A DNA stretch of 35,665 bases from Catenibacterium mitsuoka_A (GCF_964259225.1 NZ_CAXVKN010000018.1); one strand, 5' to 3'; counted from the stretch's first letter, positions 1 through 7,809 are shown. Notes: a model not told the origin generated them from the letters alone. Made by a program: numbers and translations.

Positions 1-1
1 A

Positions 2-922
2 ATGGCCAACTGGCTGATCATAGCTTCGAGAGAATATTTCATTCCAATCGTAAACAGGATGCATGAAATTCTTGTTGTGGAAAAGTACGTTCATTCAGAC
101 GAAACTACGGTGCAAGTGTTGAATGAACCAGGTAAGCCGGCGACCTCCAAGTCATACATGTGGGTATATTCAAGCATCAGAGAAAGCAGCAAGCCTATCA
201 GAATATTTGAATACAAACCTGATAGAAAAGCAGAAAATCCACAGAAGTTTCTAGAAAATTTCAGTGGTACACTGATTTCTGATGGCTATGGCGGCTACAA
301 CAATATTTCGGGTGTAGTCAATGCATACTGCTGGGCACATGCAAGAAGAAAATTTTATGAAGCACTTCCTGCAGATATGAAAGATGTCTCTGATACATTG
401 GCTTATACAGGTCTTAAGAAAATAGCCAAGCTATTTGCGATAGAAAAGGAAATTGATACATTACCACCTGAAGATAAAGTCAAAATACGCCAGGAAAAGT
501 CAAAACCATTAGTAGATGACTTCTTTTCATGGTGCGCTGATGCTCAGAATAAGTCTTTAACACGCTCTAAAATAGGCAAAGCTATTCAGTATGCCCTGAA
601 TTTAGAGAAAGGATTGCGTGTATATCTGGATGATGGTCTAGTGCCAATGACTAATTCACTAGATGAACGTAATATAAGACCATTCACCGTGAGTCGAAAA
701 AATTGGCTATTTAGTACTTCTACCAAAGGAGCAGATGCAAGTGCATCAATATTCAGCCTGATTGAGACAGCTAAAGCTAATAGACTTAGTCCTTTTGATT
801 ACATAGAATACATACTGGAGATAATGCCTCAGATCGATATCATTCAGCATCCAGAGAAGATTGATTGGTTCATGCCTTGGAGTGATCAGATAAAAGAAGA
901 GTTTGGAATAAAGGACGATTAA
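2..922 (+). CDS. IS66 family transposase TnpC, C-terminal part (5' end outside window)
   Basis: This is the DDE catalytic part of an IS66 transposase, which cuts and joins the element's ends. The visible 306 residues contain the three acidic positions in family context: D33 in HSDETTVQVL, D94 in SDGYGGYN followed by CWAHARRKFYE, and E222 in DERNIRPFTVSRKNWLF. The typical tail STKGADASASIFSLIETAKANRL follows. IS66 TnpC is usually about 500 residues, so roughly 200 N-terminal residues (zinc-binding and helix-turn-helix parts) are missing. The ATG at base 2 is probably internal rather than the start. The C-terminus looks complete and ends inside a terminator hairpin. Nothing in the visible part suggests inactivation. 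Confidence 0.93.
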   Translation: MANWLIIASREYFIPIVNRMHEILVVEKYVHSDETTVQVLNEPGKPATSKSYMWVYSSIRESSKPIRIFEYKPDRKAENPQKFLENFSGTLISDGYGGYNNISGVVNAYCWAHARRKFYEALPADMKDVSDTLAYTGLKKIAKLFAIEKEIDTLPPEDKVKIRQEKSKPLVDDFFSWCADAQNKSLTRSKIGKAIQYALNLEKGLRVYLDDGLVPMTNSLDERNIRPFTVSRKNWLFSTSTKGADASASIFSLIETAKANRLSPFDYIEYILEIMPQIDIIQHPEKIDWFMPWSDQIKEEFGIKDD

Positions 923-951
923 ATCACATTTTCGATTTAATCGTCCTTTTT
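911..951 (+). terminator. Rho-independent terminator of the IS66 transposase
   Basis: A perfect 15-bp inverted repeat (911-925 and 934-948) with an 8-base loop is followed by a T-run. It overlaps the TAA stop codon at 920-922. It should stop transposase transcription before the element's end. Confidence 0.85.
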
Positions 952-978
952 AGGTACACTATATAATTTGGCGCTTAC

Positions 979-1364
979 TCTCATCAAGCTATGTCACTAC
1001 ACGTATGCAGAAACAAATCAAAGAAAATCATTTAGAGAATCAAGTACAGATTGATTTCTCACCCTTTAGCTTGATGCACGAAGTCATTGATCAATATGAT
1101 GTAGTGATGTGCTGTCCACATCTGCTTATGGATATTAAGCTACACTTCAAGGATACAGGAACACCTTTATATGTTCTTCCTCCTAGAATGTATGGTTTGA
1201 TGAAACTCACTGAAATTGTAGATGATGCGAAAGGAGTAATAGACATCTACAAACAAACAAAACAGAATCCAGTTTATTTTCCTGGAGAAGAAAATATCTT
1301 AAGAGTGACACGTATTAACTCTTATCGCCATACACATGGAGGTAAAGACCATGGGGACATTTAA
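979..1364 (+). pseudogene. PTS lactose/cellobiose-type EIIB gene, 5' end cut off by IS66
   Basis: The reading frame is open back to the IS66 edge and reads SSSYVTTRMQKQIKENHLEN. This matches the helix just after the phospho-cysteine loop of EIIB proteins of the lactose/cellobiose type (consensus C-x-x-G-[MV]-S-[ST]-S). Further on, DVVMCCPHLLMDIK and PLYVLPPRMYGLMK fit the later strands of that fold. The phosphorylated cysteine would have lain about five residues upstream, beyond the insertion. The ATG at 1005 is internal and lacks a ribosome binding site. The tail after about residue 80 (NPVYFPGEENILRVTRINSYR) is longer than a minimal EIIB, and its last codons overlap the start of the next gene. 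I infer a broken gene whose EIIC and EIIA partners, if any, lie upstream of the window. Confidence 0.75.
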
Positions 1365-2634
1365 ATTTGCTTGTAAGATGTTGAAGCGTGAAAAGAAACA
1401 AGCTATATCCTATGGTATTACTGTTCTTTTTACTGTCTTTGTATCATTTGTCTTCTTTAATATTATTAATAATGATACGTTAATGGATCAAACAGCAGCT
1501 GCAAGTGGTGGATCTTTTTCACAGGTCAGTGTTCCATTATCAAGTATTATCGCATTTGTTGTTATAATGTTTTGTGGATTAATGATGGTTTATGCCAACT
1601 CATTCTTTTGTATACATAAGACAAAAGAATTTGCGATTCTTGCGATGAGTGGCAGTAGTTTTTTTGATTCAACACTCTACTTGTTTTATCAGGAAATCAT
1701 TATCTCTTTAATTGCTTTACCTATTGGTTATTTGATGGGTATGGCAGGGGCAGTAGGAGTGAATTCAATCATGTATCACGCTATGCATATTCATAAGTCT
1801 ATCTTCATGATTCCTATGCGTGCCTATACAGATACACTTATGACTATTGCGATTCTTTTCTTTGTAACTATTCTAGGAGATTCAGGCTTTGTTTATCGCC
1901 ATGATATTCAGACACTCTTACATGAATCTCATGAAAAGGTTGTGGATAAGAAATTACCTTCTCATCTTCCACCATTCATTTATATATTTGCGATTATTAT
2001 ATTAGTTACGACTCCTTATAGTCCAACCGGATTTGTATTCCCTTGTTTTGTAGGTGGAATAGGGGCGGCTTATGTATTATCGCAGACAATTCCAGAAATA
2101 CTTAGAAAAATCAAGAGTCAACATTTGGGACATACTTTAGACCTCGTTTCTTTAAGTCATTTATCTACTTCTTTGACTAATTCAGGTGCTCTTATTCTTG
2201 TTTATGTTGTCACAAATGTTTGTATGAGCGCTATGATCATTGCTCAGAAAAATTCACCAAGAGAATATATGACTGCTATTATTGCTTACATTGTGATGAC
2301 AATCTTATTATCTATCACAATTATGTATAAATATGCAGCAGAAACTATGAAAAGAGTGAAAGCCTTTAGTAATCTTTATAAGATAGGATGTACAAGAAAG
2401 AAGATTGCTTCTTATATTAAGAAGGAAGTTATTCTCTTCTATGTATTACTTGTTTTATTACCTATTGTTTATCTCGCAATTGTCATGGTTCAGGTTTATA
2501 TGCATACACCGGATACTTTAGGGCTTATTATTATGTTATTTGGTGTAGATATCATTCCACAGATGATTCTTGCAGTGATTACTTATTATATTTATAAGAA
2601 GAATGTTTATACAGAAATCGGAGAAGTACTATGA
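1351..2634 (+). CDS. ABC transporter permease, FtsX/BceB-like
   Basis: This polytopic membrane protein of about 427 residues has roughly ten hydrophobic segments. Two stretches look like the coupling parts of FtsX/BceB permeases: HKTKEFAILAMSGSS near residue 90 and FSNLYKIGCTRKKIASYIKKE near residue 340. It would form an exporter or sensor with the ATPase encoded next, with which it overlaps by 4 bases (ATGA). I chose ATG 1351 over ATG 1336 because GGAGG at 1338-1342 lies eight bases upstream of 1351. BceB permeases are usually about 650 residues with a large extracellular loop, and here no such loop is visible. No two-component system is adjacent, so a bacitracin-type role is not supported. 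The substrate is unknown. Confidence 0.8.
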   Translation: MGTFKFACKMLKREKKQAISYGITVLFTVFVSFVFFNIINNDTLMDQTAAASGGSFSQVSVPLSSIIAFVVIMFCGLMMVYANSFFCIHKTKEFAILAMSGSSFFDSTLYLFYQEIIISLIALPIGYLMGMAGAVGVNSIMYHAMHIHKSIFMIPMRAYTDTLMTIAILFFVTILGDSGFVYRHDIQTLLHESHEKVVDKKLPSHLPPFIYIFAIIILVTTPYSPTGFVFPCFVGGIGAAYVLSQTIPEILRKIKSQHLGHTLDLVSLSHLSTSLTNSGALILVYVVTNVCMSAMIIAQKNSPREYMTAIIAYIVMTILLSITIMYKYAAETMKRVKAFSNLYKIGCTRKKIASYIKKEVILFYVLLVLLPIVYLAIVMVQVYMHTPDTLGLIIMLFGVDIIPQMILAVITYYIYKKNVYTEIGEVL

Positions 2635-3401
2635 GTGAAATACTAGTTGCGAAAAATATAACTAAAATATATGGTATTGGTACAAGCCATACCTTTGAAG
2701 CATTACATGGTGTCTCTATGACTATGAATGAAGGAGAATTCATCTGTGTCATGGGACCAAGTGGTGCAGGTAAATCAACTTTTATTAATAATCTATCTAC
2801 AATTGATATTCCTACAAAAGGGAAGGTTTATATCAATGATACTGAAGTAAGAAGTATGGGTGAAAATGAAATAGGTAAGTTCCGCTATGAGAACCTTGGA
2901 TTCATCTTCCAGGAATTCAACTTATTAGATTCTCTCACTATTCTTGAAAATATTGCAGTTCCTCTTTCTCTTGCAAATTTGCCACAGGAAGAAATAGAAG
3001 CAAGAGTTAAAGAAACAGCGTCACGTTTATCTATTGATTCATTACTTCATAAGTATCCTAATGAATGTTCAGGAGGACAAAGACAGCGTGCAGCCATCTG
3101 TCGTGCCCTTGTCACTCATCCTAAACTTATTGTAGCGGATGAACCAACAGGTAACTTAGATTCCCATACATCACATGAAATCTTAGAAATATTCAAAGAA
3201 CTCAATGATCAAGATGGTGTTTCTATACTTATGGTGACTCATGATCCAATGATTGCCAGTTATTCACAGAAACTGCTTTACATTAAAGATGGTGTCATTG
3301 CAAAGCAAGTCGTGAAGGGGGATTTGACACAGAAGGAGTATTTCCATAAAATAGTAGATGTTAACTCAGCAGAGTCAATGTCTTTATTTGAGGGGGAATA
3401 A
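2631..3401 (+). CDS. ABC transporter ATP-binding protein, MacB/LolD/BceA type
   Basis: This is the cytoplasmic ATPase partner of the preceding permease. Walker A is GPSGAGKST (residues 42-50), the Q-loop is FQEFN (about 93-97), the signature is CSGGQRQR (146-153), Walker B is LIVADEPTGNLD (166-177) and the switch histidine is H204 in MVTHD. The Q-R-x-R after the signature and the DEPTGNLD are typical of the MacB/LolD/FtsE group that drives mechanotransmission permeases. Its length of 256 residues is normal. The start ATG overlaps the permease stop, which implies translational coupling. The next gene begins five bases after its stop, so permease, ATPase and lipase probably form one transcript. 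Confidence 0.92.
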   Translation: MSEILVAKNITKIYGIGTSHTFEALHGVSMTMNEGEFICVMGPSGAGKSTFINNLSTIDIPTKGKVYINDTEVRSMGENEIGKFRYENLGFIFQEFNLLDSLTILENIAVPLSLANLPQEEIEARVKETASRLSIDSLLHKYPNECSGGQRQRAAICRALVTHPKLIVADEPTGNLDSHTSHEILEIFKELNDQDGVSILMVTHDPMIASYSQKLLYIKDGVIAKQVVKGDLTQKEYFHKIVDVNSAESMSLFEGE

Positions 3402-3405
3402 GTAT

Positions 3406-4251
3406 ATGAGTGGAATTGTTTTAGAAGGTGGTACATTTAGACCAATCTTTTCATGTGGTATTATGGATTGTTTGAATGATCATGATATTATGTTTGATTA
3501 TTGTATAGGTGTAAGTGCAGGAATCACTGATGGTGTTTCTTATGTATCAAAACAGCCTAGAAGAAATCTTGAGATACTAAAAACGTATCGTCATGATCCT
3601 CGTTATATTGGTCTTAGAAACTATAAGACGGATCATTCTTTATTTGGTTTAAAGTTTGCCTATGAAACAATGTCTAATGAACTTAATCCTTTTGATTATG
3701 ATACATTTTATAAGTCTCATACAAAAGTACTTGTAGGTGTCACAAATGCGAATACAGGAAAAGCAGAATATATAGATGGTCATAAAATAGATCGTCATTG
3801 TACAGTGTTAAAGGCAACATGTGCTATTCCTATCGTATTTCCTGCGATTCAAATTGGAGAAAATGAATATTTTGATGGCGGTATTGCAGATTCTATTCCT
3901 GTAAAGAAAGCAATAGAAGATGGTAATAAGAAGCTTTTGATTATTCTTACTAGACCAAAGGGTTATAAGAAGACACTCAATTTTTCAACTCGATTTGCAG
4001 CACAGGTTGTGTCTCGTAAATACCCACTTCTTAAAGATGCCCTGCTTTCACGTCATATCAACTATAATGAAACATTAGACTATATTGACAAGCTAGAAAA
4101 AGAAGGCAAGGCACTTGTATTAAGACCAACAGAAGAAGTCATCATTGATTCTATGGAAAAAGATTTAGATAAGATTCAAAGAATCTATGATTATGGTTAT
4201 GCGCTTGCTTTAGAACATCTAGAAGAAATAAAGGCAATATGTCATGAATAG
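3406..4251 (+). CDS. Patatin-like phospholipase/acyl hydrolase
   Basis: This is a 281-residue protein of the patatin family, serine hydrolases that act on acyl esters of lipids through a Ser-Asp dyad. The nucleophile elbow is GVSAG (residues 35-39, Ser37) and the catalytic aspartate lies in DGG (157-159, in YFDGGIADSIP). The usual oxyanion motif G-G-x-R-G near the N-terminus appears as EGGTFRPIFSCG. No signal peptide or membrane segment is visible, so it is probably cytosolic. The start ATG 3406 has GGGGGA upstream; longer in-frame starts would overlap the ATPase gene. It ends directly in a terminator. The natural substrate is not known for this bacterial subgroup. Confidence 0.88.
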   Translation: MSGIVLEGGTFRPIFSCGIMDCLNDHDIMFDYCIGVSAGITDGVSYVSKQPRRNLEILKTYRHDPRYIGLRNYKTDHSLFGLKFAYETMSNELNPFDYDTFYKSHTKVLVGVTNANTGKAEYIDGHKIDRHCTVLKATCAIPIVFPAIQIGENEYFDGGIADSIPVKKAIEDGNKKLLIILTRPKGYKKTLNFSTRFAAQVVSRKYPLLKDALLSRHINYNETLDYIDKLEKEGKALVLRPTEEVIIDSMEKDLDKIQRIYDYGYALALEHLEEIKAICHE

Positions 4252-4274
4252 AGTCTCTTGAAAGAGACTCTTTT
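4251..4274 (+). terminator. Terminator after the patatin-like gene
   Basis: GAGTCTCT (4251-4258) pairs with AGAGACTC (4263-4270) around the loop TGAA, followed by TTTT. It begins at the last base of the stop codon. Its loop and right arm also carry part of a promoter. Confidence 0.8.
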
Positions 4275-4286
4275 ACTATTTATAAT
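4258..4286 (+). promoter_or_regulatory. Sigma-A-type promoter overlapping the terminator
   Basis: TTGAAA (4258-4263) and TATAAT (4281-4286) are separated by exactly 17 bases. The -35 box spans the loop of the preceding terminator hairpin. It is placed to drive the amidotransferase remnant and the ygjP-trmH-acyP-dgkA operon. Confidence 0.75.
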
Positions 4287-4306
4287 AGTTTCAGGAGCTG
4301 ATTCGT

Positions 4307-4471
4307 ATGAAACCTATTATAGGAATATTACCTTTATTTGATGAGAAAAAAGAGAGTTATGTACCCAATAAGAAGTTTGTATGGGGTGTACAATGGCATC
4401 CTGAGTTTATGTGTACAGAGAAAGAAAGTCAGAAAATATTTGAAGAGTTTATAAGAAAATGCAGAGAGTAA
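4307..4471 (+). pseudogene. Remnant of class I glutamine amidotransferase (peptidase C26), in-frame internal deletion
   Basis: The 54-codon open frame begins MKPIIGILPLFDEKKESY, a typical N-terminus of gamma-glutamyl-GABA hydrolase-like amidotransferases. It then jumps to KKFVWGVQWHPEFMCTEKE, the typical C-terminus, where GVQWHPEF carries the catalytic His and Glu. Family members are about 240 residues, so some 190 residues, including the nucleophilic cysteine, are gone. The junction near codon 20 keeps the frame. An AGGAG sequence at 4293-4297 precedes the ATG. Because the cysteine is lost it cannot be an active amidotransferase. Its stop overlaps the start of the next gene, so it may now act only as a translated leader. 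Confidence 0.75.
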
Positions 4472-5127
4472 AATGGAATATTGAATTAAAAGGACATATA
4501 TACCCCTGTATTGTTTCATTTAAGAAGATGAAAACAATCAGAGTGAAGATCAGAGATAATTATTTAGAGGTGAGTGCACCTGTTGGTACAAGTGAAAAGT
4601 ACATTCGTGATTTAATCTATGAAAATGAAGAGAATTTATATGCACGATTATCTTCCTATGTTCCTTATTTTGATCTAAGAGAGGATGGGTATGTTTATAT
4701 CTTTGGTAAGAAATATCAAATAGTTGTCAGAGATATTAAGAAGAAACAATGTGCAATTCATGGAGATAGTATCTACGTGTATACTTCGTATATAGAAAAT
4801 GCATTAAGTATATATCTTTCTCAGATACTCTATGAATATTTAAAAACGAGAACATCAGAATATCTTCCTTTATTTAATCGACCTATGCCACGTATACAAA
4901 TCAAACAATATAAAGGAAGATGGGGCAGCTGTTATGATCAATTGAACCTTGTGACATTTAATTTCTCTTTAGTCTATTTAGATAAAGAGTTGATTGATTA
5001 TGTAATTGTGCATGAGTTATGTCATTTTATTGAACCAAATCATTCTCCTCAATTCTATGCAGAAGTCAAAAAGAGAATGCCTGATTATAAGAAACGTATG
5101 AAAATATTGGAGGAAAAGCATGTATGA
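4459..5127 (+). CDS. YgjP-like M48-type metallohydrolase (DUF45)
   Basis: This 222-residue protein has the zinc motif HELCH (residues 185-189) followed by a third histidine in NHSPQF (H195), the pattern of the YgjP/DUF45 family of putative zinc peptidases. The preceding region KQYKGRWGSCYDQLNLVTFNFSL is the usual conserved block (R-W-G-S-C) of that family. No signal peptide is seen, so it is likely cytosolic. The start ATG 4459 lies within the end of the amidotransferase remnant, 13 bases before that stop, and no other in-frame start nearby fits. It overlaps the next gene by 4 bases, so this is the first intact gene of a four-gene operon. The biological substrate is unknown. Confidence 0.88.
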   Translation: MQRVKWNIELKGHIYPCIVSFKKMKTIRVKIRDNYLEVSAPVGTSEKYIRDLIYENEENLYARLSSYVPYFDLREDGYVYIFGKKYQIVVRDIKKKQCAIHGDSIYVYTSYIENALSIYLSQILYEYLKTRTSEYLPLFNRPMPRIQIKQYKGRWGSCYDQLNLVTFNFSLVYLDKELIDYVIVHELCHFIEPNHSPQFYAEVKKRMPDYKKRMKILEEKHV

Positions 5128-5852
5128 TTCAATCAGTGAATAATAAAACAATTAAAGACCTTGTAAAATTAAAGAACAAGAAAACAAGAGATGAAAAAGG
5201 ACTTTTTCTAGTAGATGGATTCCACATGGTAGAAGAAGCAAAAAAAGCAGGACTATGTGATTTAGTTATTAGTACAGATGTATCATTAGAAGGACAGGAC
5301 AAAGTGCTTGTTGTGTCTGATTCTGTCATGGAAAAGCTCTCTTATACTAAAACACCACAGCCTATTATGGCTGTATGTCATAAGAAGGATAATATTTTAA
5401 AGCACTATGATCGTGTTCTTATTTTAGATGGTGTACAGGATCCAGGAAACTTAGGAACTATTCTTCGTTCAGCACTTGCTTTTGGCTTTAAACAGATTGT
5501 CATGAGTCCTGATTGTGTAGACTTATACAATGATAAGGCATTGCGTTCTACTCAGGGGGCTGTTTTTCATTTAGATATTGTCCGTGATGAATTGAGTCAT
5601 GTTATTCCAGAACTACAGAAGTTAGGGGTACGTGTCATTGCGACAAGCTTACATAATGCGTCTTCTATTGATGATATTAAATCAACAGATAAGATGGCAT
5701 TTGTTATGGGAAATGAAGGGAATGGTGTGAGAGATGAAACAATTGCAATGTCTGATGCCTCTCTTTACATTCCTATTGATACAATGGAATCACTTAATGT
5801 TGGTGTAGCAGCAGGTATTGTGATGTATATCTTCAAGGAGATTTCACTATGA
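5124..5852 (+). CDS. TrmH/SpoU family RNA 2'-O-methyltransferase
   Basis: This SPOUT-fold enzyme transfers a methyl group from S-adenosylmethionine to ribose 2'-OH in rRNA or tRNA. The N-terminal part (about 1-95) resembles the SpoU substrate-binding domain. The knotted catalytic part shows motif 1 LDGVQDPGNLGTILRSA (101-117), motif 2 FVMGNEGNGV (193-202) and motif 3 YIPIDTMESLNVGVAAGI (215-232). In motif 1, N109 and R115 are the usual catalytic positions. The 242-residue length fits RlmB/YsgA-type 23S rRNA methyltransferases, but I cannot assign the exact nucleotide. TTGGAGG precedes the ATG. It overlaps its neighbours by 4 bases on both sides. In Bacillus a homologue is commonly found near pheST, as here a few kilobases away. 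Confidence 0.9.
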   Translation: MIQSVNNKTIKDLVKLKNKKTRDEKGLFLVDGFHMVEEAKKAGLCDLVISTDVSLEGQDKVLVVSDSVMEKLSYTKTPQPIMAVCHKKDNILKHYDRVLILDGVQDPGNLGTILRSALAFGFKQIVMSPDCVDLYNDKALRSTQGAVFHLDIVRDELSHVIPELQKLGVRVIATSLHNASSIDDIKSTDKMAFVMGNEGNGVRDETIAMSDASLYIPIDTMESLNVGVAAGIVMYIFKEISL

Positions 5853-6118
5853 TTAGACAGCATATCTATTTTTCAGGAAGAGTACAAGCTGTTGGATTTC
5901 GCTTTAGAGCACAGATGAATGCGACTCAGTTAGGACTTACTGGCTGGGTTAGAAATCTCTTTGATGGACGTGTAGAAGCAGAAGTACAGGGAGAAATAGA
6001 ACAGATCAATCGTTTTATCAATAAGATGAAAAATGAACAATGGATAGATATCACTAATATAGAAGTGGAAGATATCCCTGTAGAAAAAGGAGAGAGAAGA
6101 TTTGATGTTACATACTAG
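5849..6118 (+). CDS. acyP: Acylphosphatase
   Basis: This small cytosolic enzyme hydrolyses carboxyl-phosphate bonds such as acetyl phosphate. At 89 residues it has the normal family length. The phosphate loop GRVQAVGFR (residues 10-18, catalytic Arg18) and the asparagine of TGWVRN (Asn36) are both present. The start overlaps the stop of the methyltransferase gene (ATGA), and its own stop overlaps the start of the kinase gene. Confidence 0.95.
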   Translation: MIRQHIYFSGRVQAVGFRFRAQMNATQLGLTGWVRNLFDGRVEAEVQGEIEQINRFINKMKNEQWIDITNIEVEDIPVEKGERRFDVTY

Positions 6119-6464
6119 ACAATCTCTTTTAAAATCTTTTCAGCATGCCTTTGAAGGCATTATTCATACAATAAAGAAGGAACGTAATATCAAAATACAT
6201 CTTTCTTTTATGTGTGCAGTGATCTTATGTGGTTTCTATTTTCATATTACGAAGATTGAATGGATGATCTGTCTTATTCTATTTGCACTTGTTTTATCAT
6301 TAGAACTTGTCAATACAGCAATTGAAGCCGTGGTGGACTTAGCCTCACCGGATATTCATCCCCTTGCAAAGCTCTCTAAAGACGCTGCAGCAGGCGCTGT
6401 GCTTATTAGTGCAATCATTTCAGCTATCATTGGCTTGATGATTTTTATTCCTTATATCATCTAA
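6105..6464 (+). CDS. dgkA: Diacylglycerol/undecaprenol kinase (DgkA family)
   Basis: This small integral membrane kinase has 119 residues and three hydrophobic helices (about 32-48, 52-75 and 96-118). The family signature ELVNTAIEAVVDL (67-79) provides the glutamates and asparagine for ATP-magnesium binding. In Gram-positive bacteria this family mostly phosphorylates undecaprenol, supplying the lipid carrier for wall synthesis, so I expect that activity. I chose ATG 6105; a TTG three bases upstream is also possible, since AAAGGAGAG lies just before both. It is the last gene of the operon, overlaps acyP by 14 bases, and is closed by a terminator shared with the convergent aminotransferase. Confidence 0.9.
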   Translation: MLHTRQSLLKSFQHAFEGIIHTIKKERNIKIHLSFMCAVILCGFYFHITKIEWMICLILFALVLSLELVNTAIEAVVDLASPDIHPLAKLSKDAAAGAVLISAIISAIIGLMIFIPYII

Positions 6465-6494
6465 AAAAGTGGGCTATTTAAATAGTCCACTTTT
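6465..6494. terminator. Bidirectional terminator between dgkA and the aminotransferase gene
   Basis: A 14-bp stem (6465-6478 with 6481-6494, one G-T pair) carries A-runs on the left and T-runs on the right. It can terminate transcription from both sides. It overlaps the 3' end of the minus-strand gene. Confidence 0.8.
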
Positions 6495-7637
6495 ATCCAT
6501 CATGTCTAATGCATGTTCTATTGTATCATCACTTTGTACAAGAGCCATACGTACATAACCTTCACCTTGAGTACCAAATGCATTACCTGGTACCACAAGA
6601 ACACCTGTTTTATCAAATAGTTCCTTTACAAAAGTTTCAGAATCTTTAAACTTATCAGGAATCTTTGCCCATACAAACATAGTACCCTTAGGCATATCGA
6701 TATCCCAGCCAATAGACTTACAGCCATTGACTAATAAGTCTCTTCTATGTTTATAAGCATTTCTTGTTTTTTCTACACATGATTGATCCTGTGTTAATGC
6801 TTTAATCGCACCTTTTTGAACTGGTAAGAACATACCATAATCTAGATTAGATTTTAATGATTTCAGTTTTCCAATGATTTCTTTATTACCAAGTGCAAAA
6901 CCAATACGTGCACCTGCTAAACCATATGTCTTACTTAATGAGTTGAATTCAATACCCACATCCTTAGCACCTTCAAACTCTAAGAAGCTGTGTCCGGGTC
7001 CTTCAAACAATAATTCACTATAGGCATTATCATGAAGAACCATGATGTTGTGTTTCTTTGCGAAGACAATGAGTTTCTTATAGAATTCATCATTCGCAAC
7101 ACCACATGTTGGGTTATTTGGATAAGACACAATCATATACTTTGCATCCTGTGCAGTCTTTTCATCAATCATGTCAAAATCAATTAAATAATCATTTTCC
7201 TTTAATAAAGGCATAGTAACAACTTTAGCTCCAGCAAGTAGTGGTCCATCTCTAAAGATTGGATAACATGGATCCTGTACAAGTACAATATCACCTTCAT
7301 CTACCAAAGTTAAAGCAAGATGTGCTAAGCCATCCTGAGATCCAAGTAATGATGTCATTTCAGTTTCGGGATCAATAGTGACACCGTATCTTTTTTCATA
7401 CCATTCTTTTACAGTGTTTTGAAGATCAACGGCATCCTTAATCGCATAAAGATAGTTTTCTGGCTTCATTGCCTCATTTGCGATTGTTTCCATGACTTCC
7501 TGAGTTGGAGGAATATTAGGTGCTCCAATACTCAAATCAATGACTTCTAGTCCTTGTTTTTTTCTTTCACTACGCATATTTGCGAGTGTAGTGAAGATGC
7601 TTTCTCCGAAGAGATCCATTCTTTTTGAAAATTTCAT
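6474..7637 (-). CDS. PLP-dependent class I/II aminotransferase (aspartate/LL-diaminopimelate aminotransferase-like)
   Basis: This 387-residue cytosolic fold-type I aminotransferase has the PLP lysine K236 in NSLSKTYGLAGARIG. The substrate-pocket segment is YPNNPTCG (about 173-180), and HDNAYSELLF contains the PLP-pyridine aspartate (about 203). The N-terminal IDLSIGAPNIPP and C-terminal GEGYVRMALV (the arginine that holds the alpha-carboxylate) fit the Ialpha/Igamma group often annotated as LL-diaminopimelate aminotransferase or aspartate aminotransferase-like. I cannot fix the amino donor. An open frame extends 16 codons upstream, but the ATG at 7637 is preceded by GAAAGGG and aligns with family N-termini. 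It is the only gene of its unit and faces the dgkA operon. Confidence 0.88.
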   Translation of the reverse strand: MKFSKRMDLFGESIFTTLANMRSERKKQGLEVIDLSIGAPNIPPTQEVMETIANEAMKPENYLYAIKDAVDLQNTVKEWYEKRYGVTIDPETEMTSLLGSQDGLAHLALTLVDEGDIVLVQDPCYPIFRDGPLLAGAKVVTMPLLKENDYLIDFDMIDEKTAQDAKYMIVSYPNNPTCGVANDEFYKKLIVFAKKHNIMVLHDNAYSELLFEGPGHSFLEFEGAKDVGIEFNSLSKTYGLAGARIGFALGNKEIIGKLKSLKSNLDYGMFLPVQKGAIKALTQDQSCVEKTRNAYKHRRDLLVNGCKSIGWDIDMPKGTMFVWAKIPDKFKDSETFVKELFDKTGVLVVPGNAFGTQGEGYVRMALVQSDDTIEHALDMMDKSGLFK

Positions 7638-7755
7638 TTTTATATACGCCCTTTCTTCAAGTATCATAATACAAATATGAAACAAATGAAAGGGGGTTTC
7701 AATTTATAAAAAATCTACATGAAATGTATGTGTAATTACTATTTTCCTTGCTTTC

Positions 7756-7782
7756 GGCTTGTCCGATAGATTAGATTTCAGA
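7756..7782 (+). repeat. 27-bp repeat, copy 1
   Basis: It shares 25 of 27 bases with two adjacent copies 0.8 kb downstream; the core is TTCGATAGATTAGATTTC (TCCGATAG... in this copy). It lies upstream of the promoter of the small secreted-protein gene. Confidence 0.8.
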
Positions 7783-7809
7783 AATGGATTTTGTAATCAA
7801 TAGTTCTTA

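Larger units (their letters stand above)
1..978 (+). mobile_element. IS66-family insertion sequence, right part (truncated by window edge)
   Basis: The transposase 3' part, its terminator and a right terminal end are present. The end at about 952-978 reads, on the opposite strand, GTAAGCGCC followed by AT-rich bases; GTAAGCG is the usual outermost sequence of IS66 elements. The following 8 bases, TCTCATCA (979-986), are the expected length of an IS66 target duplication, but the left copy lies outside the window. The accessory genes tnpA and tnpB and the left end are also outside. The element lies within a PTS IIB coding sequence that resumes at 979. Confidence 0.85.

Noticed and set aside
1351..3401. 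Calling the ABC pair a bacitracin-resistance BceAB module
   Set aside because: The permease is too short, lacks the large loop, and no BceRS-like two-component genes are adjacent.
4334..4519. Minus-strand open frame across the amidotransferase remnant
   Set aside because: The plus strand reads as recognisable amidotransferase ends and the ygjP start; the minus frame has no family features or ribosome binding site.
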